From positions 99,892 to 163,891 of the forward strand of contig CAWDDX010000004.1 of NCBI GenBank assembly GCA_963801195.1: a stretch of 64,000 bases of DNA. The letters run 5' to 3'. Below are positions 27,510-36,269 of this stretch, in pieces; the first letter of the stretch is position 1, and every line of letters starts with the position of its first letter. This stretch comes from SZUA-36 sp963801195 (lineage in GTDB: Bacteria; Pseudomonadota; Gammaproteobacteria; Xanthomonadales; SZUA-36). The position numbers were made by a program, and so were the translations under genes. Under the pieces are notes generated by a model. That model had not been told where the DNA came from, did no database searches, and saw only the letters and a program-made list of their open reading frames with translations.

Positions 27510-28403
27510 TTGTCCGACTCACTGGAGTTCACCGGCGAACGATTCACACCCGAGTGTGAACGTGAAATCTGGTATGAACATTATCACCGCTACGCATTGG
27601 CAGCCCGCTGGTGTACTGACGCGCGCACACTCGATGCTGCTTGCGGGGAAGGTTACGGCTCGGCGATGCTGGCGCTCTCAGCCGCCTCGGTTGAAGGCGT
27701 GGATGTATCAACCGGGGCCATCGCTCACGCCCGGCAACGTTATGGCCACTTGCCGGGGGTCAACTTCCAGGTCGCCGATTGCACCAGTCTTCCATTTGCC
27801 GGTAATGAATTCGACCGCGTGGTGTCCTTTGAAACACTCGAACATCTCGCCGAACACGAGCGTTTGCTCAGCGAGTTCCGGCGCGTTCTCAAACCCGGCG
27901 GGTGCCTGATCCTTTCATCGCCCGACAAGGCGGTCTACACCGATGCGCAAGAAACCGTCAATGAATACCACGTCAGGGAACTCTACCGCGAAGAACTCGA
28001 ATCATTGATCAGCCGGTATTTTCCGGCTTACCGTTTGCTCGGCCAGAAACTGATGTTCCATTCAGCCGTCTGGTCGCTGGATGAAGTTGAAAAAGTATCG
28101 CTCGACCAGTTTTCAGCGGGTCAGACAGGTTCCCGGCAGGGCATCACGCAAGCCCCGATGTACTTCATTGCAGTGTGCGCGGCCGACGAGGCAAGCCTGC
28201 CGGATGTGAATAAACGCCTGTGGTTGTTTGATGACCGGGAGGAATCCGTTTATCAACACTATCATGGTGAAATCAAGCGTCATATAGCCGCCGGTGGCAT
28301 CATCGCCGCCATGGAAAAGGAAATCGGTGAGTTACGCAACAAGTCTGCCCGGCCCGTGGTGAAAAAAGGCGCCTGGTGGCGGCGCTTGCTCGGCAAAACC
28401 TGA
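27510..28403 (+). CDS. Class I SAM-dependent methyltransferase
   Basis: A 297-residue enzyme with motif I 'LDAACGEGYGSAML' (about 38-51), 'GVDVSTGAIAHAR', and motif IV 'FDRVVSFETLEHL'. The N-terminus 'LEFTGERFTPE' is typical of methyltransferases in O-antigen clusters. The C-terminus is basic with 'WWRRLLG'. The start is TTG 27510; no better start gives this N-terminus. It could methylate a chain-terminal sugar, in line with the Wzt C-terminal domain; the substrate is unknown. Confidence 0.88.
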   Translation: MSDSLEFTGERFTPECEREIWYEHYHRYALAARWCTDARTLDAACGEGYGSAMLALSAASVEGVDVSTGAIAHARQRYGHLPGVNFQVADCTSLPFAGNEFDRVVSFETLEHLAEHERLLSEFRRVLKPGGCLILSSPDKAVYTDAQETVNEYHVRELYREELESLISRYFPAYRLLGQKLMFHSAVWSLDEVEKVSLDQFSAGQTGSRQGITQAPMYFIAVCAADEASLPDVNKRLWLFDDREESVYQHYHGEIKRHIAAGGIIAAMEKEIGELRNKSARPVVKKGAWWRRLLGKT

Positions 28404-28410
28404 AACGCAA

Positions 28411-29277
28411 ATGAAGGTCGCGACCATCATCGTTAACTACAATGCCGGTGAGACACTGCTGCGTTGCGTGACCGCCGTGTTGAAGAGCAATGTCCCAACC
28501 CGGGTGACCGTCGTCGACAATGCTTCGGTCGATGGAAGTGCGCAATCCCTGCAAAGCTTCTACGGTAATCGCCGCGAGGTTGAGATTCTTTTTAATACTA
28601 AAAATCTCGGTTTTGCACCCGCTGTCAACGCAGCCGCACGCCGCTCAGATGCCGAATGGGTATTGATCCTGAACCCCGACTGCATCCTCGAACCGGTGAC
28701 CCTGGAACGATTGAAAAACGCACTTGAAGCCGATCCCGGGGCCGCATTGGCCGGTCCCGCCGTGCTCGATGAAAACGGATTGATCCAGCGTGCGACCGTG
28801 CGGCGTTTTCCGGATCCGTTGAAATCCCTGATGGCGGCGAGTGGTCTTTGGCGCCTCGGCAAGTGGTTGCCCGTGTTTCACGGCATCGAAGTCGATGTCT
28901 CAAAAATGACGGAAGGGACGGTGAAATGCGATGCCGTCAGCGGCGCCTGTATGTTGATCCGGCGCAGCGCGCTGGATGCCGTGGGGTTTCTGGACGAAGA
29001 TTACGCCATGCATTGTGAAGACCTGGACCTGATGTACCGTATCAGGCAACACGGATGGCACTGCCTTTATGTGCCATCTGCCCGGTGCGTACACGAGCAG
29101 GGTTTATCCAGCCGCAGCCGGCCGACCTGGGTGCATTTCCAGAAACATCGCGGCATGGCCCGGTTTTTTGCCAAGTTCCAGGCGAAATCGACATTCCTCC
29201 CACTGCGCATGCTGGTTTACACCGGTATCTGGCTCAGGTTTCTCATTTCATGGCCGCTGGTCCTGATCAGGCGTTAA
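28411..29277 (+). CDS. Family 2 glycosyltransferase, rhamnosyltransferase-like
   Basis: A 288-residue enzyme starting 'MKVATIIVNYNAGETLLRCV', with 'VTVVDNASVDGS', 'WVLILNPDCILEP' and 'GFLDEDYAMHCEDLDLMYRI', the layout of WbbL-like rhamnosyltransferases. A C-terminal hydrophobic stretch may associate with the membrane. It sits 7 nt after the methyltransferase and overlaps the epimerase gene by 28 nt, so is cotranscribed with both. Confidence 0.88.
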   Translation: MKVATIIVNYNAGETLLRCVTAVLKSNVPTRVTVVDNASVDGSAQSLQSFYGNRREVEILFNTKNLGFAPAVNAAARRSDAEWVLILNPDCILEPVTLERLKNALEADPGAALAGPAVLDENGLIQRATVRRFPDPLKSLMAASGLWRLGKWLPVFHGIEVDVSKMTEGTVKCDAVSGACMLIRRSALDAVGFLDEDYAMHCEDLDLMYRIRQHGWHCLYVPSARCVHEQGLSSRSRPTWVHFQKHRGMARFFAKFQAKSTFLPLRMLVYTGIWLRFLISWPLVLIRR

Positions 29278-30152
29278 ATAATCCGCCCGTGCTGCTGAGC
29301 GGCGCGAGCGGTCAAATCGGGGTGTTTGTCATCCCCCGGTTGCTGGCCGCGGGTTTCCGGGTCGCCGCCGTCAGCCGCAAGGGCAAGCCGCAAGGCTACC
29401 CGGGGTTTGAGCGCGTGGAATGGATAACGGAGCGCGATGTGCTTGAGACCGCGGGGCGTTACCACTACCTGGTATCCGCCGGTCCACTGGAAATCGCGAA
29501 AAAATTCCTGTCAGCCTGCGAAAATATCCAGCGGGCGGTCGTGTTCAGCAGCAGCAGTGTCGTAAGCAAGCGGACGTCGGGTGATCGTGCAGAGCGAAAT
29601 CAGATCCAGGACATGTTGTCCATCGAGTCTGAAATCCGGTCGATCTCCGCGGGCAGGGGTCTGCAGTTGGTGATATTCAGGCCGACACTGATTTATGGCT
29701 GTGGCATGGATACCAATATCAGCCTGCTGGCCGGCTGGATCAGACGCTTTGGCTTCCTGCCGGTCAATGGCATTGCTGCGGGTTTGCGCCAACCGGTGCA
29801 CGCGGATGACCTTGCCGCCGCTGCAGTCATGGCGATAAGCAGCCAGTACGATTTACCGGACGTCTTAAACCTGGCCGGCGGCGAAACCCTGAGCTTTGCG
29901 GACATGGTCAGAAAAATTTTCCCGGCGGTCGGAAAACAAGCCAGGTTGCTGCAATTACCGCAATGGCTGTTCGTGTTGGCGGCCAACCTGGTCAACGTGA
30001 TCAGGCCCGCCGGCGGAATCAATGGCGAAATGGTCAGAAGGCAGCGGCTTGACCTCGTCTTTGACGACCGGCAGGCACGAGAATTGCTTGGATACCGGCC
30101 ACGGCCATTCAATCCGCAGGCCGGCGATTTTCGGTTACCCGGCGCTGAGTGA
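29250..30152 (+). CDS. NAD(P)-dependent epimerase/dehydratase family protein
   Basis: About 300 residues with an N-terminal Rossmann motif 'LLSGASGQIGVFVIPRLL'. Also seen are 'AVVFSSSSVVSK' (Ser of the SDR triad region), 'IFRPTLIYGCGMD' and a C-terminal sugar-binding-like part. The expected YxxxK is not obvious: 'RAERNQIQDML' stands where it would be, so catalysis may differ. ATG 29250 or GTG 29289 are the likely starts, since an upstream reading overlaps the glycosyltransferase too far. It closes the glycan block; the substrate is not predictable. Confidence 0.83.
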   Translation: MAAGPDQALNNPPVLLSGASGQIGVFVIPRLLAAGFRVAAVSRKGKPQGYPGFERVEWITERDVLETAGRYHYLVSAGPLEIAKKFLSACENIQRAVVFSSSSVVSKRTSGDRAERNQIQDMLSIESEIRSISAGRGLQLVIFRPTLIYGCGMDTNISLLAGWIRRFGFLPVNGIAAGLRQPVHADDLAAAAVMAISSQYDLPDVLNLAGGETLSFADMVRKIFPAVGKQARLLQLPQWLFVLAANLVNVIRPAGGINGEMVRRQRLDLVFDDRQARELLGYRPRPFNPQAGDFRLPGAE

Positions 30153-30245
30153 AAGAGGTGCCGCGTATGGTGCGCATCGGCCTGCGCACCCCGCGTTGCC
30201 CGCGCGGGAGCCTCACAAATCTCTAATCGTGCTGCATCCGGGCAC

Positions 30246-31922
30246 TTACACCGTTTGAATTTTCTTGTATTTCATCCGCTGCGGGTTCAGGGCGTCGTCA
30301 CCGATGCGGCGTTTCAGGTCCTGTTCGTATTCCGAATAATTGCCTTCAAACCAGGTCACCTTGCTGTCCCCTTCAAACGCCAGCATATGCGTGGCGATGC
30401 GGTCCAGAAACCAGCGGTCATGCGAGATCACGACCGCGCAACCCGGAAATTCGAGCAACGCTTCTTCGAGCGCGCGCAGGGTTTCCACATCGAGGTCGTT
30501 GGTCGGCTCATCGAGCAACAGCACGTTACCGCCGGAACGCAACAGTTTTGCCAGGTGTACGCGGTTACGCTCACCACCGGACAGGTCCCCGACCCGTTTT
30601 TGCTGGTCCGAGCCGCGGAAATTGAAACGGCTGACATAGGCGCGCGACGGCATTGTGAACTGACCGATGGTGATGTTCTCGGCACCATCGGAAATCTCCT
30701 CCCAGACGGTCTTGTCACCGTTCAGGCTGTCGCGACTCTGGTCGACATAGGCAAGGTCCACGGTCGAACCGATGGTAATCGTGCCACTGTCGGGTGCCTC
30801 CACCCCCGTCAACATCCTGAACAGGGTGGACTTGCCGGCACCGTTGCCGCCGATAACGCCAACGATGCCGCCCCTTGGCAGTTTAAAGCTCAGGTCTGAG
30901 ATCAGCAGTTTGTCAGCAAAACCCTTTTGAATATTCTCGACCTCGATGACCTGGTCGCCGAGACGCGGTCCGGGCGGTATGTAAATTTCACGGGTCTCGT
31001 TCTGTTTCTGGTACTCACGGCTGCTGAGCTCTTCAAACCGCTGCAGCCTGGCCTTGCTCTTGGCGCGTCTGCCTTTCGGATTTGAGCGCACCCACTCCAA
31101 CTCGTCACGGATCGCACGCTGATGCGCCTTTTCACTGCGTTCTTCGTGCTGCAGACGCTGGTCCTTCTGGTCCAGCCACGAAGAGTAGTTACCCTTCCAC
31201 GGTATCCCGTAGCCACGGTCGAGTTCGAGTATCCACTCGGCGGCGTTGTCGAGAAAGTAGCGGTCATGGGTGACCGCAACGACGGTGCCGGGAAACTCGG
31301 TCAGAAAGCGTTCCAGCCAACCGACGGATTCCGCATCGAGGTGATTGGTAGGTTCGTCGAGCAACAGCATGTCCGGATTGGCCAGCAATAGCCGGCACAG
31401 TGCCACGCGCCGTCTTTCCCCGCCCGACAGGATAGCGACCTTGTCGTCCCAGGGCGGCAGCCGCAAGGCATCTGCGGCCACCTCGAGGGTGCGTTCCAGT
31501 TCCCAGCCGTTGGCCGCCTCGATGGCTTCCTGCAACTCCGCCTGTTCCATTAACAGGGCGTTCATCTGCTCATCGTCCATAGGTTCTGCAAACTTGAGAC
31601 TGATTTCATCAAATTTCAGCAAAAGATCCCTGACTTCGGCCACACCCTCTTCAACGGTTTCGCGAACGGTCAGGGCATCGTCGAGCTCCGGTTCCTGCGG
31701 CAGGAATCCGATGCGGATATCAGGCTGGGGCCGGGCCTCGCCCTCGTAGTCCTTGTCCACCCCCGCCATGATACGCAGCACGGTCGATTTACCGGCGCCG
31801 TTGAGACCCAGCACGCCAATCTTGGCGCCCGGGAAGAAAGACAATGAGATGTCCTTGATGATGGTGCGGTTTGGCGGCACGATTTTGCTCACGCCGATCA
31901 TTGTGTAGATGAACTGGGCCAT
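30246..31922 (-). CDS. ettA: Energy-dependent translational throttle protein EttA
   Basis: A 558-residue ABC-F protein with two ATPase domains: Walker A 'GLNGAGKSTVLR' and 'GGNGAGKSTLFR', signatures 'LSGGERRRVALCRLL' and 'LSGGERNRVHLAKLL', with a charged linker between them. The N-terminus 'MAQFIYTMIGVSKIVPPNR' is characteristic of EttA, which binds the ribosomal E site and gates entry into elongation. ATG 31922 is chosen because it matches the family start; an upstream frame extension is unsupported. Confidence 0.95.
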   Translation of the reverse strand: MAQFIYTMIGVSKIVPPNRTIIKDISLSFFPGAKIGVLGLNGAGKSTVLRIMAGVDKDYEGEARPQPDIRIGFLPQEPELDDALTVRETVEEGVAEVRDLLLKFDEISLKFAEPMDDEQMNALLMEQAELQEAIEAANGWELERTLEVAADALRLPPWDDKVAILSGGERRRVALCRLLLANPDMLLLDEPTNHLDAESVGWLERFLTEFPGTVVAVTHDRYFLDNAAEWILELDRGYGIPWKGNYSSWLDQKDQRLQHEERSEKAHQRAIRDELEWVRSNPKGRRAKSKARLQRFEELSSREYQKQNETREIYIPPGPRLGDQVIEVENIQKGFADKLLISDLSFKLPRGGIVGVIGGNGAGKSTLFRMLTGVEAPDSGTITIGSTVDLAYVDQSRDSLNGDKTVWEEISDGAENITIGQFTMPSRAYVSRFNFRGSDQQKRVGDLSGGERNRVHLAKLLRSGGNVLLLDEPTNDLDVETLRALEEALLEFPGCAVVISHDRWFLDRIATHMLAFEGDSKVTWFEGNYSEYEQDLKRRIGDDALNPQRMKYKKIQTV

Positions 31923-32030
31923 TGTGGTTTCCAAATTAAATGATGTGCGATTATCCTTCAAGACGGTCAAATGAACCAGCATTGTGGCGCCCAGCAGTGT
32001 GCTGCTGTCTCACGTTCCATAACGTTGGGG

Positions 32031-32138
32031 AGCCGGGGTGGGTATTTATTGACAGGACTCGCCACGAGGACATCCATGTCGGCTCGGTCGCGACCTCCAT
32101 GTCGCTCACGGTCCTGTCAATAAATACCCGCCCCGGCT
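32031..32138. repeat. 28-bp inverted repeat with 52-bp loop
   Basis: The left arm 32031-32058 (AGCCGGGGTGGGTATTTATT, then GACAGGAC) and the right arm 32111-32138 are complementary at 27 of 28 positions, the exception forming a G-U pair in RNA. The loop contains a small palindrome GACATCCATGTC. It lies upstream of ettA and ahead of the REP-like repeats. It has no T-run and no open frame, so may be a mobile stem-loop rather than a terminator. Confidence 0.85.
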
Positions 32139-32189
32139 TTTGCCCTGGGCGTGCAGAATCCACATCCACATCTCTCGCACTTAATATCA

Positions 32190-32600
32190 CTGGAAGGAGC
32201 CGGAACGGGTAGCCACTACCAGGACACGCCGTCAGAGGATATCCAAAAGCGCGCTCCGAACTTCACTATAAGCGCCCTAGAGGACATCCAACAGCGCGCT
32301 CCGAACTACACTATAAGCACCGTCATCCCGGCGCAGGCACGGGACATCCCAACAGATCCGTGATCTCCGAACTACACTATAAGCACCGTCATCCCACTAT
32401 AAGCACCGTCATCCCGGCGCAGGCCGGGATCATCCCGACGATGTACAAATGATCTTTGACGAAGCACTATCAGCAATGTCATCCCGGCGCAGGCCGGGAC
32501 CTCCCAACGATTTCCGTGATCTTTAAAGAAGCACTATAAGCACCGTCATCCCGGTGCTCATGAATGACGGTGCTCTGAATGACGGTGCTTATATTGACTG
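32190..32600. repeat. REP-like palindromic repeat cluster upstream of glyA
   Basis: There are several copies of the core TATAAGCACCGTCATCCCGG (for example 32368-32420 and 32536-32555) and of CCGGCGCAGGCCGGGA hairpins (near 32415 and 32481). A palindrome AGCACCGTCAT/ATGACGGTGCT lies at 32539-32574. The same family fills the gaps near 43 kb and 46 kb. Together with the inverted repeat before it, this accounts for the roughly 790-bp gene-free stretch between ettA and glyA. Confidence 0.85.
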
Positions 32601-32716
32601 ACCCTTGCTTAGCTCCATGGGGTCTGGACTAAGTGGGATGTCAGTGGGTCACTGTTATATAAATAAATGATAGAATCACAAGTTACCTCAACACTTCTTT
32701 CAACACGGGATCAGGC

Positions 32717-33973
32717 ATGTTTGACAATAGCTTTGGCATTAAGGAATTTGACAGTGAACTCGCGGCAGCCATTGCCAGTGAAGAGCAACGGCAGGAAGAC
32801 CATATCGAGTTAATCGCGTCCGAGAACTACGTGAGCCCGCGCGTTCTCGAAGCCCAGGGTTCTGTATTGACCAACAAGTATGCAGAAGGCTATCCGGGCC
32901 GGCGTTACTACGGCGGTTGCGAATACGTGGACATCGCCGAGACACTGGCGCGGGACAGGGTCAAGCAGTTGTTCGGCGCCCATTATGCCAACGTCCAGCC
33001 GCATTCGGGTTCACAGGCGAACGCGGCGGCTTACATGGCATTGCTGGAGCCTGGCGATACCCTGTTGGGTATGAATCTTGAGCACGGCGGCCACCTGACC
33101 CACGGATCAAAAGTCAACTTCTCCGGCCGCCTGTTCAACGCCGTGCCCTACGGCATCGACCAGGTCACCGGCGCCATTGATTACGATGAAATGCAGCGTA
33201 TTGCCGATGAGTGTCAGCCGCGTTTGCTGATCGGCGGGTTTTCAGCCTATTCGCGTGTCGTGGACTGGAAGAGGATGCGGGAAATTGCCGACTCGGTTGG
33301 CGCCTACTTCCTCGTCGACATGGCGCACGTCGCTGGCCTGGTCGCGGCGGGTGTCTATCCAAGCCCGATGCCGCACGCGCACGTGGTGACCTCCACGACG
33401 CACAAGACCCTGCGCGGACCGCGGGGCGGTATCATTCTCGCGGGCGAAGACGAGGCCATTCAGAAAAAATTGAATTCGCTGGTTTTCCCTGGCACACAGG
33501 GCGGCCCGCTGATGCACGTTATCGCCGCCAAGGCAGTCGCATTCAAAGAGGCGCTGGAGCCGGGCTTCATCGAGTACCAGAAACAGGTCGTCGTCAATGC
33601 CAGGGCGATGGCGCGGGTCATGATGGAGCGCGGTTACCGCATCGTCTGTGGCGGCACCGACAACCACCTGTTCCTGGTGGATTTGATCGGTCGTGAATAT
33701 ACCGGTAAGGATGCGGAAGATGCACTGGGCCGCGCATTTATCACGGTCAACAAGAACACCGTACCGGGTGAGCCACGCTCTCCGTTTGTTACCAGTGGTC
33801 TGCGCCTGGGCACCCCGGCGGTCACCACGCGCGGGTTTGACGAGAAAGACTGCATCGCACTGACCGGAATTATCTGTGACGTGCTTGACCATGTCGGCGA
33901 TGCGGCGGTCGAAGACAAGGCGCGTGAAGCGGCGCTTGCGATGTGTAAACAACATCCCGTCTACCACCGCTGA
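32717..33973 (+). CDS. glyA: Serine hydroxymethyltransferase GlyA
   Basis: A 418-residue PLP enzyme interconverting serine and glycine with tetrahydrofolate. Typical motifs are 'HIELIASENYVSPRVLEAQGS', seen from residue 28 as 'ELIASENYVSPRVLEA', 'YPGRRYYGGCEYVD', and the PLP lysine in 'TSTTHKTLRGPRGG' (about residue 230). Length is standard. It heads the run glyA-nrdR-rib-nusB-thiL-pgpA. A TAGAAT hexamer at 32671-32676 may be its -10 box; no clear -35 is seen. Confidence 0.97.
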   Translation: MFDNSFGIKEFDSELAAAIASEEQRQEDHIELIASENYVSPRVLEAQGSVLTNKYAEGYPGRRYYGGCEYVDIAETLARDRVKQLFGAHYANVQPHSGSQANAAAYMALLEPGDTLLGMNLEHGGHLTHGSKVNFSGRLFNAVPYGIDQVTGAIDYDEMQRIADECQPRLLIGGFSAYSRVVDWKRMREIADSVGAYFLVDMAHVAGLVAAGVYPSPMPHAHVVTSTTHKTLRGPRGGIILAGEDEAIQKKLNSLVFPGTQGGPLMHVIAAKAVAFKEALEPGFIEYQKQVVVNARAMARVMMERGYRIVCGGTDNHLFLVDLIGREYTGKDAEDALGRAFITVNKNTVPGEPRSPFVTSGLRLGTPAVTTRGFDEKDCIALTGIICDVLDHVGDAAVEDKAREAALAMCKQHPVYHR

Positions 33974-33982
33974 CAGCAGGAC

Positions 33983-34504
33983 ATGTGGTGCCCCTTTTGC
34001 AATCACGACGATACCCGGGTGGTGGACTCCCGGGTGACGGGTGATGGCATGCAAATCCGGCGACGGCGCGAATGCGCAAAATGCGCCTCGCGTTTCAACA
34101 CCTATGAAACCCCGGAGCTGGTTGCGCCAAGGGTGATCAAGGCAGGCGGGGTTCGCGAGGCCTTTTCAGAGGACAAACTGCGCAGAGGTATGCTCAAGGC
34201 GCTTGAAAAAAGACCGGTCGAAACGCGCGAAGTCGAGCGCGCCATCCGCAGCCTGCTGCGGGAAATCCGCGGTGTCGAGGACGCCGAAATACCCAGCAGC
34301 CTGATCGGTGAATGGGTGATGCGGGAGCTGAGCCAGCTGGACCAGGTGGCTTATGTCCGCTTTGCCTCGGTATATCGCAGGTTCGAGGACATCCAGGCGT
34401 TCCGGGATGAGATCGAGATGCTGGAAAGAGAGCATCCGGGCAGTCTCGACCAGCGCCAGATTTCCCTGCTGAATATCCGTTCCGGCAAAAGTAAAAAGCC
34501 TTAA
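33983..34504 (+). CDS. nrdR: Transcriptional repressor NrdR
   Basis: A 173-residue regulator with an N-terminal zinc ribbon (CPFC at residues 3-6, then 'CAKCASRFNTYE') and an ATP-cone domain ('VIKAGGVREAFSEDKLRRGM'). NrdR senses ATP/dATP and represses ribonucleotide reductase genes. The start at ATG 33983 sits 9 nt past glyA. Linkage to ribD and ribE is conserved in the class. Confidence 0.96.
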   Translation: MWCPFCNHDDTRVVDSRVTGDGMQIRRRRECAKCASRFNTYETPELVAPRVIKAGGVREAFSEDKLRRGMLKALEKRPVETREVERAIRSLLREIRGVEDAEIPSSLIGEWVMRELSQLDQVAYVRFASVYRRFEDIQAFRDEIEMLEREHPGSLDQRQISLLNIRSGKSKKP

Positions 34505-34532
34505 GTGCCCCAATGTTTCAAATCGGACTGCC

Positions 34533-35648
34533 ATGAGCTTTAGCGCGTTTGATTACGAGTGTATGGCCAGCGCCCTCAGACTGGCCCGAAAAGGACAGGA
34601 GACGACCCATCCGAACCCGCGTGTCGGTTGCGTCATCAGCCGCGACGGGCAGGTCGTCGGCACAGGTTGGCACAAAAAGGCCGGTGAACCCCATGCGGAA
34701 ATTTATGCCTTGCGCGAGGCGGGTGACAAGGCGGCGGGTGGCACCGCCTACGTAACCCTGGAACCGTGCAGCCACATGGGCCGCACACCGCCGTGCGTGG
34801 ATGCCCTGATCGACGCAAAAGTGGCCCGGGTGGTCTTTGCCATCGGCGACCCCAATCCCGACGTCAACGGCAACGGGGTTCAGCGCTTGCAGCAGGCCGG
34901 CATCGAGGTACACGGCGGCCTGCTGGCGGCGCAAGCCGAGGAACTCAATGCCGGGTTCCTGAAACGCATGCGCCAGCAACGCCCGTGGGTGCGGATCAAG
35001 CTGGCGCAAAGTATCGATGGCCACGTCGCGCTTGCCAATGGCAGCAGCCAGTGGATCAGCAGCCCCGAATCGAGGGCCGACGTGCAGCGGTGGCGCGCCC
35101 GGTCGGACGGTATATTGACCGGCATCGGTACGGTATTGGCGGACGATCCGTCATTGAATGCCCGCAACAACGGAGCGGACAACCAGCCGGCGCGTATCGT
35201 TATTGACAGCCACTGGCGGACACCGCCCGATGCACGGCTCCTGGGCCTGCCCGGCAAGGTGTTGATCGCCGGCCTGGACGAACGGCCGGTGCCGGAAGCG
35301 TTGAGACGGACCGGCGCGGATATCCTCGGCATGCCCGCATTCGAGGGGCGTGTGGATATGAGCGCCGTGTTGACAGAATTGGCCAGGCGCGGTTTTAACG
35401 AAATACAGGTCGAGGCGGGCGCGACGCTGTGCGGTACACTGGTGCTACGCGGCCTCGCAGATGAACTGCTTGTCTACCAGGCGCCGTCTATCCTTGGCGG
35501 CTCGGCAATGAGTCCATTTGCGTTTCCGGGGCTTGATAATATGAACGATCGCGTCCATCTGGAGTGGGTGGATTCAAGACGCGTCGGTCAAGACCTGCGT
35601 TTGCGCTTGACACTAGGAGTTAATCAGACATGTTTACAGGAATCGTAG
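34533..35648 (+). CDS. ribD: Bifunctional riboflavin deaminase/reductase RibD
   Basis: A 371-residue two-domain enzyme. The N-terminal deaminase (to about 145) has the zinc motifs 'PHAEIYAL' and 'LEPCSHMGRTPPC'; the C-terminal reductase (about 150-365) has 'RIKLAQSIDGHVAL' and 'EAGATLCGTLV'. It performs the second and third steps of riboflavin synthesis. The gene overlaps ribE by 19 bp. No FMN riboswitch was recognised upstream. Confidence 0.96.
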   Translation: MSFSAFDYECMASALRLARKGQETTHPNPRVGCVISRDGQVVGTGWHKKAGEPHAEIYALREAGDKAAGGTAYVTLEPCSHMGRTPPCVDALIDAKVARVVFAIGDPNPDVNGNGVQRLQQAGIEVHGGLLAAQAEELNAGFLKRMRQQRPWVRIKLAQSIDGHVALANGSSQWISSPESRADVQRWRARSDGILTGIGTVLADDPSLNARNNGADNQPARIVIDSHWRTPPDARLLGLPGKVLIAGLDERPVPEALRRTGADILGMPAFEGRVDMSAVLTELARRGFNEIQVEAGATLCGTLVLRGLADELLVYQAPSILGGSAMSPFAFPGLDNMNDRVHLEWVDSRRVGQDLRLRLTLGVNQTCLQES

Positions 35649-36262
35649 CAGCGACAGGAAAAATCCTGACCCGCGAATCTTTTGATGGCGACTTGCGCAT
35701 CCGTTTCGAGGTTCCAGCCGATTTGATGGTGGGTTGCAAAATTGGTGACAGCATCAGTATTTCGGGCTGTTGCCTGACCATGCTCGGGCCGGACGCCAGT
35801 GGGTTCAGTGCGGACCTGTCGGTGGAGACGCTGGATAAAACCAGCCTTGGAAATAGACGGCCGGGTGACCGGGTCAACCTGGAACTGGCCATGCGGGCAT
35901 CGGACCGCCTCGGTGGCCACATGGTATCCGGTCATGTGGACGGCCTCGCCAAACTGGTATCACGAACCGTCGATGCGCGCTCGGAACGTTTCCTGTTTGA
36001 ATCCGATCGCAACCTGGCCCGTTACATTGCGCCGAAGGGATCCGTCTGCCTGGACGGCGTGAGCCTGACCGTCAACGAAGTTGAGGATAACCGCTTTTCA
36101 ATCTGTATCATTCCGCACACGCTGGAAGTGACCACGCTGGGTGACCTGGCCAGCGGTGAAGTTGTGAACCTGGAGGTCGATCTGATCGCCCGCTACCTGG
36201 ACCGGCTGAATCAATATGGCCGTGCTCCGGCCGATGACGTACAAGCCGGGGAACAAGGATAA
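35630..36262 (+). CDS. ribE: Riboflavin synthase alpha chain
   Basis: A 210-residue enzyme with two lumazine-binding repeats. The first starts 'MFTGIVAATGKI' and ends 'VSGHVDGLA', the second holds 'GVSLTVNE' and 'IIPHTLEVTTLG'. It dismutates 6,7-dimethyl-8-ribityllumazine to riboflavin. It overlaps the end of ribD and lies 7 nt before ribBA. Some nomenclatures call this gene ribC. Confidence 0.96.
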   Translation: MFTGIVAATGKILTRESFDGDLRIRFEVPADLMVGCKIGDSISISGCCLTMLGPDASGFSADLSVETLDKTSLGNRRPGDRVNLELAMRASDRLGGHMVSGHVDGLAKLVSRTVDARSERFLFESDRNLARYIAPKGSVCLDGVSLTVNEVEDNRFSICIIPHTLEVTTLGDLASGEVVNLEVDLIARYLDRLNQYGRAPADDVQAGEQG

Positions 36263-36269
36263 TAATAAA

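Noticed and set aside
34500..34532. FMN riboswitch ahead of the riboflavin genes
   Set aside because: The gap between nrdR and ribD is only about 30 bp, and nothing like the conserved FMN aptamer is visible there or upstream of glyA.
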